A DNA stretch of 54,972 bases from Oscillibacter valericigenes (GCF_016902445.1 NZ_JACSNX010000018.1:1-54972); one strand, 5' to 3'; shown: positions 40,334-49,756, counted from the first letter of the stretch. Made by a program: numbers and translations. Notes: generated from the sequence alone by a model not told the origin.

Positions 40334-40624
40334 TCACCTCACCCACTCCACAGCGGCGATCTCCCCGCCGATCCGCAGCTCCTCCGCCGTCATGGCCATC
40401 AGAGCCAGCCGCTCGCCCCGGATCCGCAGCACGCCGCCGGTGGTGTTCACGTCGATCTGCGCCTCGCTGTAGGACAGGATGCCCGTGTGATGTTCCAGGT
40501 ACAGCTGGCGGCTGCCCACCATCTCCAGATGAGGCAGGCCCGCCACCAGGTCCGCCGGCAGGTCGAACAGCTCCGCCACTGTGTCCAGCACGCCGCCGTT
40601 CCGGTCCTTTCGATTCCGATCCAT
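40334..40624 (-). CDS. yqfC: Sporulation protein YqfC
   Basis: A 96-residue YabP/YqfC family protein: LDTVAELFDLPADLVAGLPHLEMVGSRQLYLEHHTGILSYSEAQIDVNTTGGVLRIRGE is the family pattern (beta-rich). The ATG at 40624 (MDRNRKDRNGG) has GAGGTG upstream. First gene of the yqfC-yqfD-phoH-ybeY run. A sigma-E-like sequence precedes it. Confidence 0.92.
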   Translation of the reverse strand: MDRNRKDRNGGVLDTVAELFDLPADLVAGLPHLEMVGSRQLYLEHHTGILSYSEAQIDVNTTGGVLRIRGERLALMAMTAEELRIGGEIAAVEWVR

Positions 40625-40641
40625 ATGTTCACCTCTTTCAA

Positions 40642-40670
40642 ACTGTATGCGGCGGGGAGCTGCGTCATGC
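40642..40670 (-). promoter_or_regulatory. Possible sigma-E promoter of yqfC
   Basis: On the minus strand CATACAGT (40642-40649, preceded by CGCCG) with GCATGAC 14 bases upstream. The -10 is perfect, the -35 partial, and the transcript would have a very short leader. yqfC and yqfD are sigma-E genes in B. subtilis. Confidence 0.5.
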
Positions 40671-40724
40671 TCCGGCATAGCCGTCCGGGCCGGGGCATAG
40701 GGTGTGTCCAGGAGGTGGTGACTG

Positions 40725-41645
40725 ATGCGGCTCCGTTGGCGGGGGCTGGCCTGTCTGTGCCTGTGTGGTGTTTTGGTCTGGTTTCTGGCGGACGCGGGGG
40801 ACGTGCGGGCGGATACAAAAGATGCCCTGGTCCTCTGCGCCCGGTCTGTGATCCCGTCGCTGTTCCCCTTTCTGGTGATCTCCTCCCTGCTGCTCTCCCT
40901 GGGCTTCGGCCAGCTGACCGCCCCCTGGCTGGCGGGGCTGATGGAGCCCCTGTTCCGCGTCCCCGGCGCCGGCAGTGCGGCGCTGGTGCTGGGTCTCGTG
41001 GGCGGCTACCCCATCGGGGCCGGGACCGCGGCGGACCTGTACCGGGAGAGCCTGGTCTCCCGGGAGGAGGCGGAGCGGCTGCTGGCCTTCTGCAACAATT
41101 CCAACCCCGTCTTCCTCATCAGCGTGCTGGGGGCCGGCGTGTTCGGCAGCGTGCGGACCGGAGTGTGGCTGTGGCTGATCCACGTGCTCTCGGCCCTGCT
41201 GACGGGGCTGGTATTCCGGGGAAGCGGAAAAGCCGCCGTCCGGCGGCCGGTGGCAAGGCCCGCCCCTTTCCAGGCGGTCCGCTTCGTCCCCGCCCTGGTG
41301 GGGGCGGTCCGGTCCGCCCTCTCCGGAATGCTGTCTGTGTGCGCCTTCGTGGTGTTCTTCTATGTGCTGGCCAGGCCGCTGGCCGCTCTGGGCGGGCGGC
41401 CGGGGCCGGTCCTGGTGGGCGCTGTGGAGCTCTTCTCCCTGACGCCGCTGCTGACGGCGGACCGCTTCGGCCTTGTGCTGGCGGCTGGGGCCGCCGGCTG
41501 GGGCGGCCTCTCCGTCCTGTGCCAGACCCTGGCCGTGCTGGAGGGCAGCGGCCTGCGGCTGCGGAACTGCCTGCTGGGCAAGGCGGTCCAGTGCGCCTTC
41601 TCTCTCCTGCTGGCAGCCCTGCTGGCAGGATATGTGCTGGGGTAA
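40725..41645 (+). CDS. ylbJ: YlbJ-like sporulation membrane protein
   Basis: A 306-residue polytopic protein with about eight helices. The pattern ARSVIPSLFPFLVISSLLL, GLVGGYPIGAGTAADLY and AFCNNSNPVFLISVLGAGVFG is that of the YlbJ/nucleoside-recognition (Gate) family, in which YlbJ is required for sporulation. GGAGGTGG precedes the ATG. It is divergent from yqfC, with 100 bases in between, and ends with a strong terminator. Confidence 0.85.
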   Translation: MRLRWRGLACLCLCGVLVWFLADAGDVRADTKDALVLCARSVIPSLFPFLVISSLLLSLGFGQLTAPWLAGLMEPLFRVPGAGSAALVLGLVGGYPIGAGTAADLYRESLVSREEAERLLAFCNNSNPVFLISVLGAGVFGSVRTGVWLWLIHVLSALLTGLVFRGSGKAAVRRPVARPAPFQAVRFVPALVGAVRSALSGMLSVCAFVVFFYVLARPLAALGGRPGPVLVGAVELFSLTPLLTADRFGLVLAAGAAGWGGLSVLCQTLAVLEGSGLRLRNCLLGKAVQCAFSLLLAALLAGYVLG

Positions 41646-41651
41646 AAGAGC

Positions 41652-41692
41652 GCCTCCCTGTTATCGGGTGTGATAACAGGGAGGCATTTTTC
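41652..41692 (+). terminator. Terminator of the ylbJ-like gene
   Basis: GCCTCCCTGTTATC pairs with GATAACAGGGAGGC around six bases, then ATTTTT. It can also stop the convergent transport operon. Confidence 0.9.
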
Positions 41693-41721
41693 GGTCAAAG
41701 CGCCGGGCTCTGTGCGGGATC

Positions 41722-42663
41722 TTACCGCTGGCCCTTGTCGTAGGGGATGCCCTCTGCCTTGGGGGCCCGGGACTTCTGGGACGTGAAGGCCAGCACCACC
41801 AGAGAGATGATGTAGGGCAGCATGTTGTACACGGAGCTGGGCAGATTCAGGCTGCTCAGCAGATCGAAGCCGCTGTACACGTTGCCCAGGGCCCGGAAGA
41901 AGCCGAACAGCAGCGCCGCCAGGGCAATGCGGGTGGGCTTCCACTGGCCGAAGATCATCACGGCCAGGGCCAGGAAGCCGAAGCCGGCCACGCCGTTTTC
42001 GAACTTCCACTCGCTGACGCCGGCGATGATGTAGACGATGCCGCCCAGACCGCCCAGTACGCCGGAGATCAGCACGCCGGCGTAGCGCATCCGGTAGACA
42101 TTGATGCCCACGGAGTCCGCCGCCTGGGGATGCTCGCCGCAGGCGCACAGCCGCAGGCCGAACCGGGTCTTGTACAGCACCACATAGGCGATCACCAGGG
42201 CGATCACCGCCAGCAGCATGCACCAGTTGAACTCAAACCCGCCGATGTCCACCAGGAAGGCCTTCCGGCCGTCCAGGTACTGGATGGTGGAGGACACGTT
42301 GTCGGGGTCGGCGGCGGTGTTCATGGCCTTCACGAACACGGTGGCCGCGGCGGTGCCCAGCAGGTTCATGGCGGTGCCCACCAGGGTCTGGTCCGCCTTG
42401 AAATTCACGGCCGCCACCGCCAGCAGCAGGGAGTAGATCAGCCCCAGCAGGATGCTGGCCAGCACGGTCAGCAGCACCACCAGGAAGGCAGAGGTGCCGG
42501 CAGGCAGGAACTTCATCATCAGTGCGCCGCCCAGGGCGCCCATGACCATGATGCCCTCCAGGCCGATGTTGATGACGCCGGAGTGCTCCGAGAAGCAGCC
42601 GCCCAGGGCCACCAGCAGCAGAACGGAGGCGAAGATCAGCGTATATTGCAGCAGCAGTAACAT
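41722..42663 (-). CDS. nupQ: Nucleoside ABC transporter permease (NupQ/YufQ type)
   Basis: A 313-residue BPD_transp_2 family permease with about nine helices: SEHSGVINIGLEGIMVMGAL and the loop GLRLCACGEHPQAADSVGINVYRMRY match the second permease of BmpA/NupNOPQ guanosine-nucleoside importers. Its ATG overlaps the nupP stop (TAATG). It closes the bmpA-nupO-nupP-nupQ set; the deoC-deoD genes just upstream make nucleoside import the most likely role. Confidence 0.9.
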   Translation of the reverse strand: MLLLLQYTLIFASVLLLVALGGCFSEHSGVINIGLEGIMVMGALGGALMMKFLPAGTSAFLVVLLTVLASILLGLIYSLLLAVAAVNFKADQTLVGTAMNLLGTAAATVFVKAMNTAADPDNVSSTIQYLDGRKAFLVDIGGFEFNWCMLLAVIALVIAYVVLYKTRFGLRLCACGEHPQAADSVGINVYRMRYAGVLISGVLGGLGGIVYIIAGVSEWKFENGVAGFGFLALAVMIFGQWKPTRIALAALLFGFFRALGNVYSGFDLLSSLNLPSSVYNMLPYIISLVVLAFTSQKSRAPKAEGIPYDKGQR

Positions 42664-43808
42664 TACGCCTTCCCTCCTTCCTCAGAGCCGGACGCATCTT
42701 CCTTGGCCCGGCGCTTCTCCTCCCGCCGGTCCAGCCAGCCGTTCATGAATACCTTGAAGAACAGCACAAAGCCGCACAGATAGATGATCAGGGCGGAGAT
42801 CAGATCCGAGATCTGGGCGGAGTACATGGTCTTGTCCACATAGGCGCCGCCGTTGGTGATGTGCTGGATGAAATAGGACGAGAAGATGGACCCGATGGGG
42901 TTCAGCCCGCCCAGGAAAGCGGCGGCGATGCCGTTGAAGCCCATGGCGGGCACAGCGGACTGGGTGGTCTGCCACTGCTCGAATCCGGAGAGGAACAGGG
43001 TGGCCGCGCCCATGCCGGCAAGGCCGCCGGCGATGGCCATGGTCAGGATGATGTTCCGCTTCTCCTTCATGCCGCAGTACTGGGCGGCGTACTTGTTGCA
43101 GCCGGTGGCCCGCAGCTCATAGCCCAGCTTGGTCTTTTCCAGCAGGATCCACACCGCCACGGACACCAGAATGACCAGCGGGATGGCGATGGTCACGTAC
43201 TGGTTGTTGGCAAACAGCGCGCCCAGGCCCAGAGAGGGCAGGATCGCGTCAGGATTGGTGCTGCTCAGGGTAAAGGTGTAGGGGCTTGCCGTCTCCTTCA
43301 CATTCGTCAGCAGGGCGTTCACCAGATACAGGCTGATCCAGTTCAGCATGATGCAGGAGATGACCTCGTTCACGTTGCGGTAGGCCTTCAGGATGCCGGA
43401 GATGGCCCCCAGGATCGCGCCCGCGGCGATGGCCGCCACCAGGCAGACATACCAGGGCATCCCCAGCCCCAGCGCCACATACAGGGAGGCGCCCGCGCCC
43501 ACCACATACTGGCCGGCGGCACCGATGTTGAACAGGCCCACCTTATAGGCGAACAGCACGGACAGGCTGCACATCAGCAGCGGCGCCGTCTTCACCAGGG
43601 TGTTGCCGAAATAGCGCAGCCGGGCGGCGGCGCTGGGATAGTACAGGAAATTCTCCACGATGGTGCGGATAGCCTCTCCCGCGCCGGCGGGATTGATGAT
43701 CAGCAGCACGATATAGCCGATCAGCAGGCCTATCACGATGCACAGCAGCGATGCCAGCAGAGACTGGACGCCCTTGCTCCGCAGGAGGGAAGTTTTCTCT
43801 CGTCTCAT
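42663..43808 (-). CDS. nupP: Nucleoside ABC transporter permease (NupP/YufP type)
   Basis: A 381-residue permease of the same family with an N-terminal cytoplasmic stretch and about ten helices. Family segments: YKVGLFNIGAAGQYVVGAGAS and LGYELRATGCNKYAAQYCGM, GFNGIAAAFLGGLNPIG. Heterodimer partner of the protein at 41722-42663. The C-terminus is charged (RREEKRRAKEDASGSEEGG). It lies 6 bases from the ATPase gene. Confidence 0.9.
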   Translation of the reverse strand: MRREKTSLLRSKGVQSLLASLLCIVIGLLIGYIVLLIINPAGAGEAIRTIVENFLYYPSAAARLRYFGNTLVKTAPLLMCSLSVLFAYKVGLFNIGAAGQYVVGAGASLYVALGLGMPWYVCLVAAIAAGAILGAISGILKAYRNVNEVISCIMLNWISLYLVNALLTNVKETASPYTFTLSSTNPDAILPSLGLGALFANNQYVTIAIPLVILVSVAVWILLEKTKLGYELRATGCNKYAAQYCGMKEKRNIILTMAIAGGLAGMGAATLFLSGFEQWQTTQSAVPAMGFNGIAAAFLGGLNPIGSIFSSYFIQHITNGGAYVDKTMYSAQISDLISALIIYLCGFVLFFKVFMNGWLDRREEKRRAKEDASGSEEGGKA

Positions 43809-43814
43809 GTTCTC

Positions 43815-45347
43815 TCAGGCCCCCTTCCGTTTGGCGCCGGCCATGTACAGGCCCATCTCTTCTGCCGTGGTGGTCTTGGGATCCAGCTCGCCCACGATCT
43901 CTCCCTCATAGATCACCAGGATCCGGTCAGACAGGGACATGACCTCGTCCAGCTCCAGGCTCACCAGCAGCACGGCCTTGCCGGCGTCCCGCTGGGCCAC
44001 GATCTGCTTGTGGATGTATTCGATGGCGCCCACGTCCAGGCCGCGGGTGGGCTGCACGGCGATCAGCAGCTCCGGGTCCTTGTCGATCTCCCGGGCGATG
44101 ATGGCCTTCTGCTGGTTGCCGCCGGACATGCTGCGGGCCACCGTGACGGGCCCCTGGCCGGAGCGGACGTCGTACTGCTCGATCAGGTGGTTGGCATAGT
44201 CCCGGATGGCCTTCCGCTTCAAAAAGCCCGCCTTGGAGACGAATTGGGGCTCAAAGTACCGCTGGAGCACCATGTTGTCCTCCAGGGTGTAGTCCAGCAC
44301 CAGGCCGTGCTTGTGCCGGTCCTCCGGGATGTGGCTCATGCCCAGCAGAGACCGCTGGCGGATGGGGGCGTGGGTGATGTCCTGCCCGCAGAGGGTGATC
44401 TTGCCGGCCACCAGGGGCTCCAGTCCCGTCAGACCGTAGACCAGCTCCGTCTGGCCGTTGCCGTCGATGCCGGCGATACAGACGATCTCTCCCGCCCGGA
44501 CCGTAAAGGAGACATCCTTGACGGCGTTGTTGTTGTGGAGCTTGGAGGCCACCGTCATGCCCTCCACCACCAGAATGGGCTCCTTGGGCTTGGCCGGCTC
44601 CTTGTGGACCACGAATTCCACGTCCCGGCCCACCATCATGCGGGAGAGCTCCTCCCGGCTGGTGTCCGCGATGTTCACCGTGCCGATGTACTTGCCTTTC
44701 CGCAGGACCGTGCAGCGGTCCGCCACGGACATGATCTCGTTGAGCTTGTGGGAGATGAACAGGATGGACTTGCCCTCTGCCGCCAGATTCTTCATGATCT
44801 GCATCAGCTCGTCGATCTCCTGGGGTGTCAGCACGGCTGTAGGCTCGTCAAAGATCAGGATCTCGTTGTCCCGGTACAGCATCTTCAGGATCTCCGTCCG
44901 CTGCTGCATGCCCACGGTGACATCCTCCACCAGCGCGTCGGGGTCCACCTGCAGGCCGTACTTCTCCGACAGGGCCAGGACCTTCTCCCGGGCAGACTGC
45001 TTCTGCAGGAAGCCATGGCTGCAGGGCTCCACACCCAGAATGATGTTGTCCAGGATCGAAAAGCACTCCACCAGCTTGAAGTGCTGGTGGACCATGCCGA
45101 TCCCCAGCGCGTTGGCGTCATTGGGGTCCTTGATCTGCACCACCTGGCCGTCCTTCTTGATGACGCCCTCCTCCGGCTGGTACAGGCCGAACAGCACACT
45201 CATCAAGGTGGACTTTCCGGCGCCGTTTTCCCCCAGCAGAGCGTGGATCTCGCCCCGCCGCAGCTGGAGCGTGATATTGTCGTTGGCGACGATCCCCGGA
45301 AAGCGCTTGGTGATGTTCAGCATTTCAATGGCATACTGCTGCTCCAA
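43815..45347 (-). CDS. nupO: Nucleoside ABC transporter ATP-binding protein (NupO/YufO type)
   Basis: A 510-residue ATPase with two fused ABC domains, as in sugar and nucleoside (BMP) importers. Domain 1 has Walker [17 protein letters not shown], and a degenerate signature ([12 protein letters not shown]). Domain 2 has a degenerate Walker A ([10 protein letters not shown]), and an intact signature [15 protein letters not shown]. Such asymmetry is normal for the family. It lies between the BMP lipoprotein and the permeases; a terminator hairpin after the BMP gene probably lowers its expression relative to the binding protein. Confidence 0.92.
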   Translation of the reverse strand: MEQQYAIEMLNITKRFPGIVANDNITLQLRRGEIHALLGENGAGKSTLMSVLFGLYQPEEGVIKKDGQVVQIKDPNDANALGIGMVHQHFKLVECFSILDNIILGVEPCSHGFLQKQSAREKVLALSEKYGLQVDPDALVEDVTVGMQQRTEILKMLYRDNEILIFDEPTAVLTPQEIDELMQIMKNLAAEGKSILFISHKLNEIMSVADRCTVLRKGKYIGTVNIADTSREELSRMMVGRDVEFVVHKEPAKPKEPILVVEGMTVASKLHNNNAVKDVSFTVRAGEIVCIAGIDGNGQTELVYGLTGLEPLVAGKITLCGQDITHAPIRQRSLLGMSHIPEDRHKHGLVLDYTLEDNMVLQRYFEPQFVSKAGFLKRKAIRDYANHLIEQYDVRSGQGPVTVARSMSGGNQQKAIIAREIDKDPELLIAVQPTRGLDVGAIEYIHKQIVAQRDAGKAVLLVSLELDEVMSLSDRILVIYEGEIVGELDPKTTTAEEMGLYMAGAKRKGA

Positions 45348-45460
45348 GCTTACCGCCCTCCTCCTCTTGTATAGTAATTTCTATTGTACTATATCTTCAG
45401 GAATAATTCAAAGAAAAAATACAGGAACGCCCGCATTCTTTGCAAATTGCCTCCAGAGGC

Positions 45461-45491
45461 AAAAAGAGGACGGGCCGAAAGCCCGTCCTCT
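45461..45491 (-). terminator. Hairpin terminator/attenuator after the BMP gene
   Basis: On the minus strand AGAGGACGGGC-TTTCG-GCCCGTCCTCT followed by TTTTT, 20 bases after the BMP gene stop. It lies inside the operon and would allow only partial read-through to nupO. Confidence 0.85.
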
Positions 45492-45511
45492 CCGCTGCAA
45501 AGCAGCTGTCT

Positions 45512-46666
45512 TTACTTGATGTTGCCCGCGAAGTTCACGGTGATGGTGGTGGCGGGCATGGCGGAGATGTCATTGGAAACAGTGACCTCGCCGTCATACA
45601 TGGCCTTCACCAGAGCCTTGTAGTCGTCCTGAGTGAAGCCGTCGCCCCACTGGGTGGTCTCCATGGGCAGCTGGACATAGTTGGCGGTGGGATCATCGCC
45701 GTTCACCAGGCCCAGGGTCTCGATCTTGCCGCCGTAGTTGGCGAAGTTGCCGGCCACGACCTCGCTCAGCATGTGCTTCACGGTCTCGGCCAGGCCCTTC
45801 ATGGCGGAGGTCACGCACATGCCCTCGCCATAGGTGTTGATGTTGGCGGACTGGTCCACGTCCACGCCGATCAGCTTGCCGCCGACCTTGGCAGCAGCCT
45901 CAGCCGCGGAGGTGTAGATGCCGCCGCCGGAGGCGAAGACCACCTGCACGCCCAGGGTCTGGTACCAGTTGTCCATGTAGGCGGTGATGTCGGCGTCGCC
46001 GAAGAACTGGTTGCCATAGGCATACTCCATCACGACCTGGTCAGCGATGCCCAGCTCCACGGCAGCGGCGTCAGCGCCCTGCACGAAGCCGTAGCCGAAC
46101 CGCTGCACGGCGGGAACGGCCATGCCGCCCAGCACGCCCAGGTGGGTGTAGCCCAGCTTCACAGCGGCGTAGCCGGCCATGTAGCCGCACAGCTCCTCCT
46201 GGTACACAGCGCAGTACACGTTGGAGGGCAGGGTGTAATCCTCGCCCAGGTCAGCCTGCGCCACATCCAGAGCGATGAAGGTGACGTCGGGATACAGCTC
46301 CGCAGTCTCCTTGATGGTCTCAGCGAACGCATAGCCGGGCATCACGATGACGTTGTAGCCGTCGGCCACAGCGGCGTCCACCATGGCCACACGCTCGGCG
46401 GTGGAGTCACCGGCGGGCTTGTAGTACTCGAACTGCAGACCCTCGGCGTCGCAGAACTCCTGGCAGGCCTCGTAGGTGGTCTGGTTGAAGGACTGGTCGG
46501 TGATGTCACCATAGTCGGTGATCATGGCCACCTGATAGGTGGCATTCTCAGAGGTATCGCCCTCCGCATCGGTGCTCTCGTCAGTGGTGGTATCGCTCCC
46601 GCCGCCGCAGGCGACCAGGGACAGGGACATCACCAATGCCAGGAGCAATGCAAGAAACTTCTTCAT
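45512..46666 (-). CDS. bmpA: BMP family nucleoside-binding lipoprotein
   Basis: A 384-residue lipoprotein, the substrate-binding component (BmpA/PnrA/NupN type). Lipobox LVAC-GG at residues 17-22, a Ser/Thr/Asp linker, then the BMP domain: VAMITDYGDITDQSFNQTTYE at the start, VIVMPGYAFAETIKETAEL, GYAAVKLGYTHLGVLGGMAVPAVQRFGYGF, and VVFASGGGIYTSAAEAA. Aromatic and Asp positions fit purine nucleoside binding. It has a strong promoter of its own (46740-46768) and a terminator behind, so it should be highly expressed. Confidence 0.94.
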   Translation of the reverse strand: MKKFLALLLALVMSLSLVACGGGSDTTTDESTDAEGDTSENATYQVAMITDYGDITDQSFNQTTYEACQEFCDAEGLQFEYYKPAGDSTAERVAMVDAAVADGYNVIVMPGYAFAETIKETAELYPDVTFIALDVAQADLGEDYTLPSNVYCAVYQEELCGYMAGYAAVKLGYTHLGVLGGMAVPAVQRFGYGFVQGADAAAVELGIADQVVMEYAYGNQFFGDADITAYMDNWYQTLGVQVVFASGGGIYTSAAEAAAKVGGKLIGVDVDQSANINTYGEGMCVTSAMKGLAETVKHMLSEVVAGNFANYGGKIETLGLVNGDDPTANYVQLPMETTQWGDGFTQDDYKALVKAMYDGEVTVSNDISAMPATTITVNFAGNIK

Positions 46667-46739
46667 TGGAATCTACCTTCCTTCGTTTTGTTATCCGCAG
46701 GGGATCAGCCCCGCAGGATGACCCCAGCGGGTCAGGCCC

Positions 46740-46768
46740 ATTATATCAACTCTTTCCCACGATTGCAA
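46740..46768 (-). promoter_or_regulatory. Promoter of the BMP-nup operon
   Basis: On the minus strand TTGCAA (46763-46768), 17 bases, TATAAT (46740-46745). The leader down to the ATG at 46666 contains two small hairpins (GACCC..GGGTC and GGGG..CCCC). Confidence 0.85.
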
Positions 46769-46932
46769 CCGGATTTCCAAATTGTTTTCTTTTCTGCAAC
46801 AATTTGTCGAATTTCTTGTGGAAAACGGCAACATTTTTTTCGCTTCTGTAAAATTCAGGCCAAATTCCGCAGAAGCGGCTTCCGGTCTGTCTCCGATCCG
46901 TTGCCTTTGTTACCGCCGTGTTTCTTCGGCCG

Positions 46933-47172
46933 CGGCGGGGAAGTCGAACAGGAAGGGGCGCTCAGCGCCCCCGCCCGGCGGCTTTGCCGCCGGGCCTTCC
47001 GCTTTCGGCTCCGCCGAAAGCGCCGCTGCGGCGGGCGATCAAACATGAAGGGGGGCTCAGCGCCCCCGCCCGACGGCTTTGCCGCCGGGCCTCTCGCTTT
47101 CGGCTCCGCCGAAAGCGCCGCTGCGGCGGGGCGATCAAACATGAAGGGGGGCTCAGCGCCCCCCTTCATACT
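46933..47172. repeat. Tandem array of 95-96 bp hairpin-rich units
   Basis: Two complete units (46952-47046 and 47047-47142), with a partial unit at 47143-47172 and a partial one before. Each unit has GGGGGC-TCA-GCGCCC, GGCGGC-TTT-GCCGCC and CTTTCGGC-TCC-GCCGAAAG hairpins and ends CGATCAAACAT. The open frames that cross it are not convincing genes. It separates deoD from the BMP promoter. Bases 46770-46930 are otherwise AT-rich and hold nothing recognisable. Confidence 0.85.
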
Positions 47173-47219
47173 TCCCCCGCACAGTTGCGGGAGCCTTATC
47201 TTCTGTTTGAAAGCATCGC

Positions 47220-47936
47220 TTACTTCTTCGCCATCTCCACGGCCACGCCCAGGGCGATCTCCATCATCTGGGTGAAGGTGGTCTGGCGGTCGGCGGCGGG
47301 CAGCTCCTCGCCGGTGACCAGGCTGTCGGAGATGGTGCAGATGGCCAGGGCCCGCTTGCCCGCCTCGGCGGCGTTGCAGTACAGGGCGGCGCTTTCCATC
47401 TCCACGGCCAGCACGCCCATCTTGCCCCAGTCCAGGGTGTTGCCCGCCTTGTTGTAGAACACGTCGGAACTCAGCAGGCTGCCCACATGGGGCTCGATGC
47501 CCAGCTTCCGGGCCACCGCCACGGCGGTCTCCAGCAGGGTGAAGTCGGCGATGGGGGCGAAGGTGCCGCCCAGGCCGAACTGGTGGGCATAGTTGGAGTC
47601 CGTGCAGGAGCCCTGGCCGAACACCACGTCCCGCAGCTTCAGCTCCGGGGAGATGGCGCCGGCGCTGCCCACCCGGATGATGTTGTCCACATCATAGACG
47701 TGGAACAGCTCGTGGGAGTAGATGCCGATGGAGGGCATGCCCATGCCGGAGGCCATGACGGACACCGGGGTGCCCTGATAGGTGCCGGTGTAGCCCTGGA
47801 CGCCCCGGACGTTGTTCACCAGCCTGGCGTCCTGGAGAAAGGTCTCCGCGATGAATTTGGCCCGCAGCGGATCACCGGGCATCAGAACGGTCTTGGCAAA
47901 GGCGCCCTGGGGGGCCTCATTGTGGGGAGTTCCCAT
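47220..47936 (-). CDS. deoD: Purine nucleoside phosphorylase, DeoD type
   Basis: A 238-residue hexameric-type PNP that splits purine (deoxy)nucleosides with phosphate. Visible: the N-terminal MGTPHNEAPQGAFAKTVLMPGDPLRAKFIAE, phosphate-site RVGSAGAI, and the base/ribose-site stretch VEMESAALYCNA, with the catalytic Asp in TISDSL. Length is exact for the family. It follows deoC by 12 bases. Confidence 0.97.
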   Translation of the reverse strand: MGTPHNEAPQGAFAKTVLMPGDPLRAKFIAETFLQDARLVNNVRGVQGYTGTYQGTPVSVMASGMGMPSIGIYSHELFHVYDVDNIIRVGSAGAISPELKLRDVVFGQGSCTDSNYAHQFGLGGTFAPIADFTLLETAVAVARKLGIEPHVGSLLSSDVFYNKAGNTLDWGKMGVLAVEMESAALYCNAAEAGKRALAICTISDSLVTGEELPAADRQTTFTQMMEIALGVAVEMAKK

Positions 47937-47948
47937 GTGTATTCCTCC

Positions 47949-48608
47949 TTATTTCTGCTCCATGGCCTTCACGGCCTTGACGATGCGGCTGGTGCCCAGG
48001 CGGGAGGCCCCCAGGTCGATGAAGTCCTCGGCGTCCTGCAGGTCGGCGATGCCGCCGGCGGCCTTGATCTTCACATTGGGGCCCACGTGTTTGGCAAAGA
48101 GGGCCACGTCCTCCTTCGTGGCGCCGCCGGTGCCGAAGCCGGTGGAGGTCTTGATGTAGTCGGCGCCGGAGGCGGTGACGATCTCGCACATCTTGATCTT
48201 CTCCTCGTCGGTGAGGAAGCAGCACTCGATGATGACCTTCAGCAGCTTGCCCTTGCAGGCGGCCTTCACGGCCTTGATCTCGGAGAGCAGGTCGTCCCAC
48301 TTTTGATCCTTCACCCAGCCCAGGTTGATGACCATGTCCACCTCTTCGGCGCCGTTCTCCACGGCGTCCGTGGCCATGAAGCACTTGGCAGCGGTGGTGT
48401 CATACCCGTTGGGGAAGCCGATGACGGTGCAGATGGGCAGCTTCCCGTCCACGTACTCCGCCGCCTGCTTGACATAGCTGGCGGGGATGCAGACACTGGC
48501 GCAGCCGTACTTCATCCCGTCGTCGCAGATGGCCTGGATCTCCTTCCAGGTGGCCGTCTGGGCCAGCAGGGTGTGGTCACATTTGCTCAAAATCTCTTTC
48601 ACGTCCAT
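47949..48608 (-). CDS. deoC: Deoxyribose-phosphate aldolase
   Basis: A 219-residue class I aldolase that cleaves deoxyribose 5-phosphate to acetaldehyde and glyceraldehyde 3-phosphate. Key residues: [11 protein letters not shown], the Schiff-base Lys in [11 protein letters not shown], and the second Lys in [12 protein letters not shown] at 48608 has GGAG 9 bases upstream; an ATG three codons earlier sits too close to that site. Together with deoD, cdd and the nup genes it allows growth on nucleosides. Confidence 0.96.
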   Translation of the reverse strand: MDVKEILSKCDHTLLAQTATWKEIQAICDDGMKYGCASVCIPASYVKQAAEYVDGKLPICTVIGFPNGYDTTAAKCFMATDAVENGAEEVDMVINLGWVKDQKWDDLLSEIKAVKAACKGKLLKVIIECCFLTDEEKIKMCEIVTASGADYIKTSTGFGTGGATKEDVALFAKHVGPNVKIKAAGGIADLQDAEDFIDLGASRLGTSRIVKAVKAMEQK

Positions 48609-48631
48609 GGAAAGCATCTCCTTTGTATCCT

Positions 48632-49627
48632 TTATATTTTGTCGCCCGCTCCGGCGAAATATACCCGTTTGCCCCGGATCTCCCGGCGGCAGACCCGCCC
48701 CCGGACCTCCAGATAGTCCAGATGGGCCATGGCCTCCCCCACGGCGAAGAACTTCTGGGTCAGGGGGAAGTCCTCCCAGCTCCGGCAGCGGATGCTCCAG
48801 CGCATCCGCCCGGCGATCTCATAGGCGGTGAGCCCCGGCGTCTCCCCCACGATCCGCAGCGTGTCCTCCAGCCGGCGGGCGTGGTGGGCCTTCAGCTCCG
48901 CCGTTCTGGTCCGCAGATCGCCGGTCTCCGCCCGGTGGGCGGGATACAGCTCCGCCGCGTCCAGCTCCGCCGTCCGGTCCAGGCTCTTCAGATAGTCCCC
49001 CAGGGAGTCCTGCACCCCCTGCCAGCGGCAGATGTTGGGGGTGATGTGGAACAGCACGTGGTCCCCGCAGAACAGCCGCCGCGCCTCCGGGTCATAGAGG
49101 CACAGGTGGCCCGGGGTATGGCCCGGCGTCAGCACGCACTGCAGGATGCGGCCGCTGTACCGGAGCTCCGCGCCGTCCGGCAGCGCAGTATACAGCCCCT
49201 CCCGCCAGGGCGGGGCGGCGGTCTGGGCCGGGTTCTCGCCCCACAGCTCCCGCATCTCCTCCCGGCTGAAGCCGTCCAGCACGTACTCCCGGTACCGCCT
49301 CTCCCAGCCGGCCGGGTCCGCGGCGTTCCGAAGGCCCGGCACGTCCAGCTCCCCGATGAAGACCCGGCAGCCGGGCCGGATCAGTTCCGGCGCCAGGCCG
49401 GTGTGGTCGCTGTGGAGGTGGGTGCAGAAAATGTCCATCCGGTCCCGGTCCACCCCCGTCTCCGCCAGCTGGCGCTCCATGGCCTCCCGGCAGGGCTGCT
49501 GGCGGAAGCCGGTGTCGATCAGCAGGCTCCGCTCTCCGGTGAGAAGATAGCTGTTCAGGTTTTTCAGGGGGTTGCCCGCCAGGGGGATGTCCAGCCGCCA
49601 GAGGTCTCTTGCCAATCGTTCCGCCAT
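48632..49627 (-). CDS. MBL-fold metallo-hydrolase
   Basis: A 331-residue metallo-beta-lactamase-fold protein. Metal motif H-x-H-x-DH is clear in [12 protein letters not shown], with the further ligands in [11 protein letters not shown] and [13 protein letters not shown]. The C-terminal about 80 residues ([21 protein letters not shown] ... [21 protein letters not shown]) form the winged-helix-like extension found in many such hydrolases. Substrate unknown. Its promoter is at 49656-49684, and deoC starts 23 bases downstream, so the two may be co-transcribed. Confidence 0.9.
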   Translation of the reverse strand: MAERLARDLWRLDIPLAGNPLKNLNSYLLTGERSLLIDTGFRQQPCREAMERQLAETGVDRDRMDIFCTHLHSDHTGLAPELIRPGCRVFIGELDVPGLRNAADPAGWERRYREYVLDGFSREEMRELWGENPAQTAAPPWREGLYTALPDGAELRYSGRILQCVLTPGHTPGHLCLYDPEARRLFCGDHVLFHITPNICRWQGVQDSLGDYLKSLDRTAELDAAELYPAHRAETGDLRTRTAELKAHHARRLEDTLRIVGETPGLTAYEIAGRMRWSIRCRSWEDFPLTQKFFAVGEAMAHLDYLEVRGRVCRREIRGKRVYFAGAGDKI

Positions 49628-49655
49628 GGGCCGCTCCTTTTCCAGAATCAGTTCC

Positions 49656-49684
49656 AGTATATCAGATGTTCCGCCGCCTGTCCA
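49656..49684 (-). promoter_or_regulatory. Promoter of the MBL hydrolase (and perhaps deoC-deoD)
   Basis: Minus strand TGGACA (49679-49684), 17 bases, TATACT (49656-49661). Confidence 0.7.
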
Positions 49685-49756
49685 GAGAAGAGGGCCTTGT
49701 CAATCTATCCGGCGGGTGCTAAAATGGGGGCGATTTCAAAATTCGGAGGCTACCCC

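Noticed and set aside
46855..47169. Minus-strand 104-residue frame in the hairpin array
   Set aside because: Product is a repeat of Arg/Ala/Pro-rich segments set by the DNA repeats; no start signals.
46933..47172. CRISPR array
   Set aside because: Units are 95-96 bp tandem repeats without unique spacers; no cas genes.
42861..47275. Very long plus-strand frames across the nup operon
   Set aside because: Antisense to four clearly recognisable genes with proper ribosome binding sites.
48623..49756. N-terminal extension of the SLH protease
   Set aside because: The extension is antisense to the MBL hydrolase; the true start at 49757 has GGAGG and a signal peptide.
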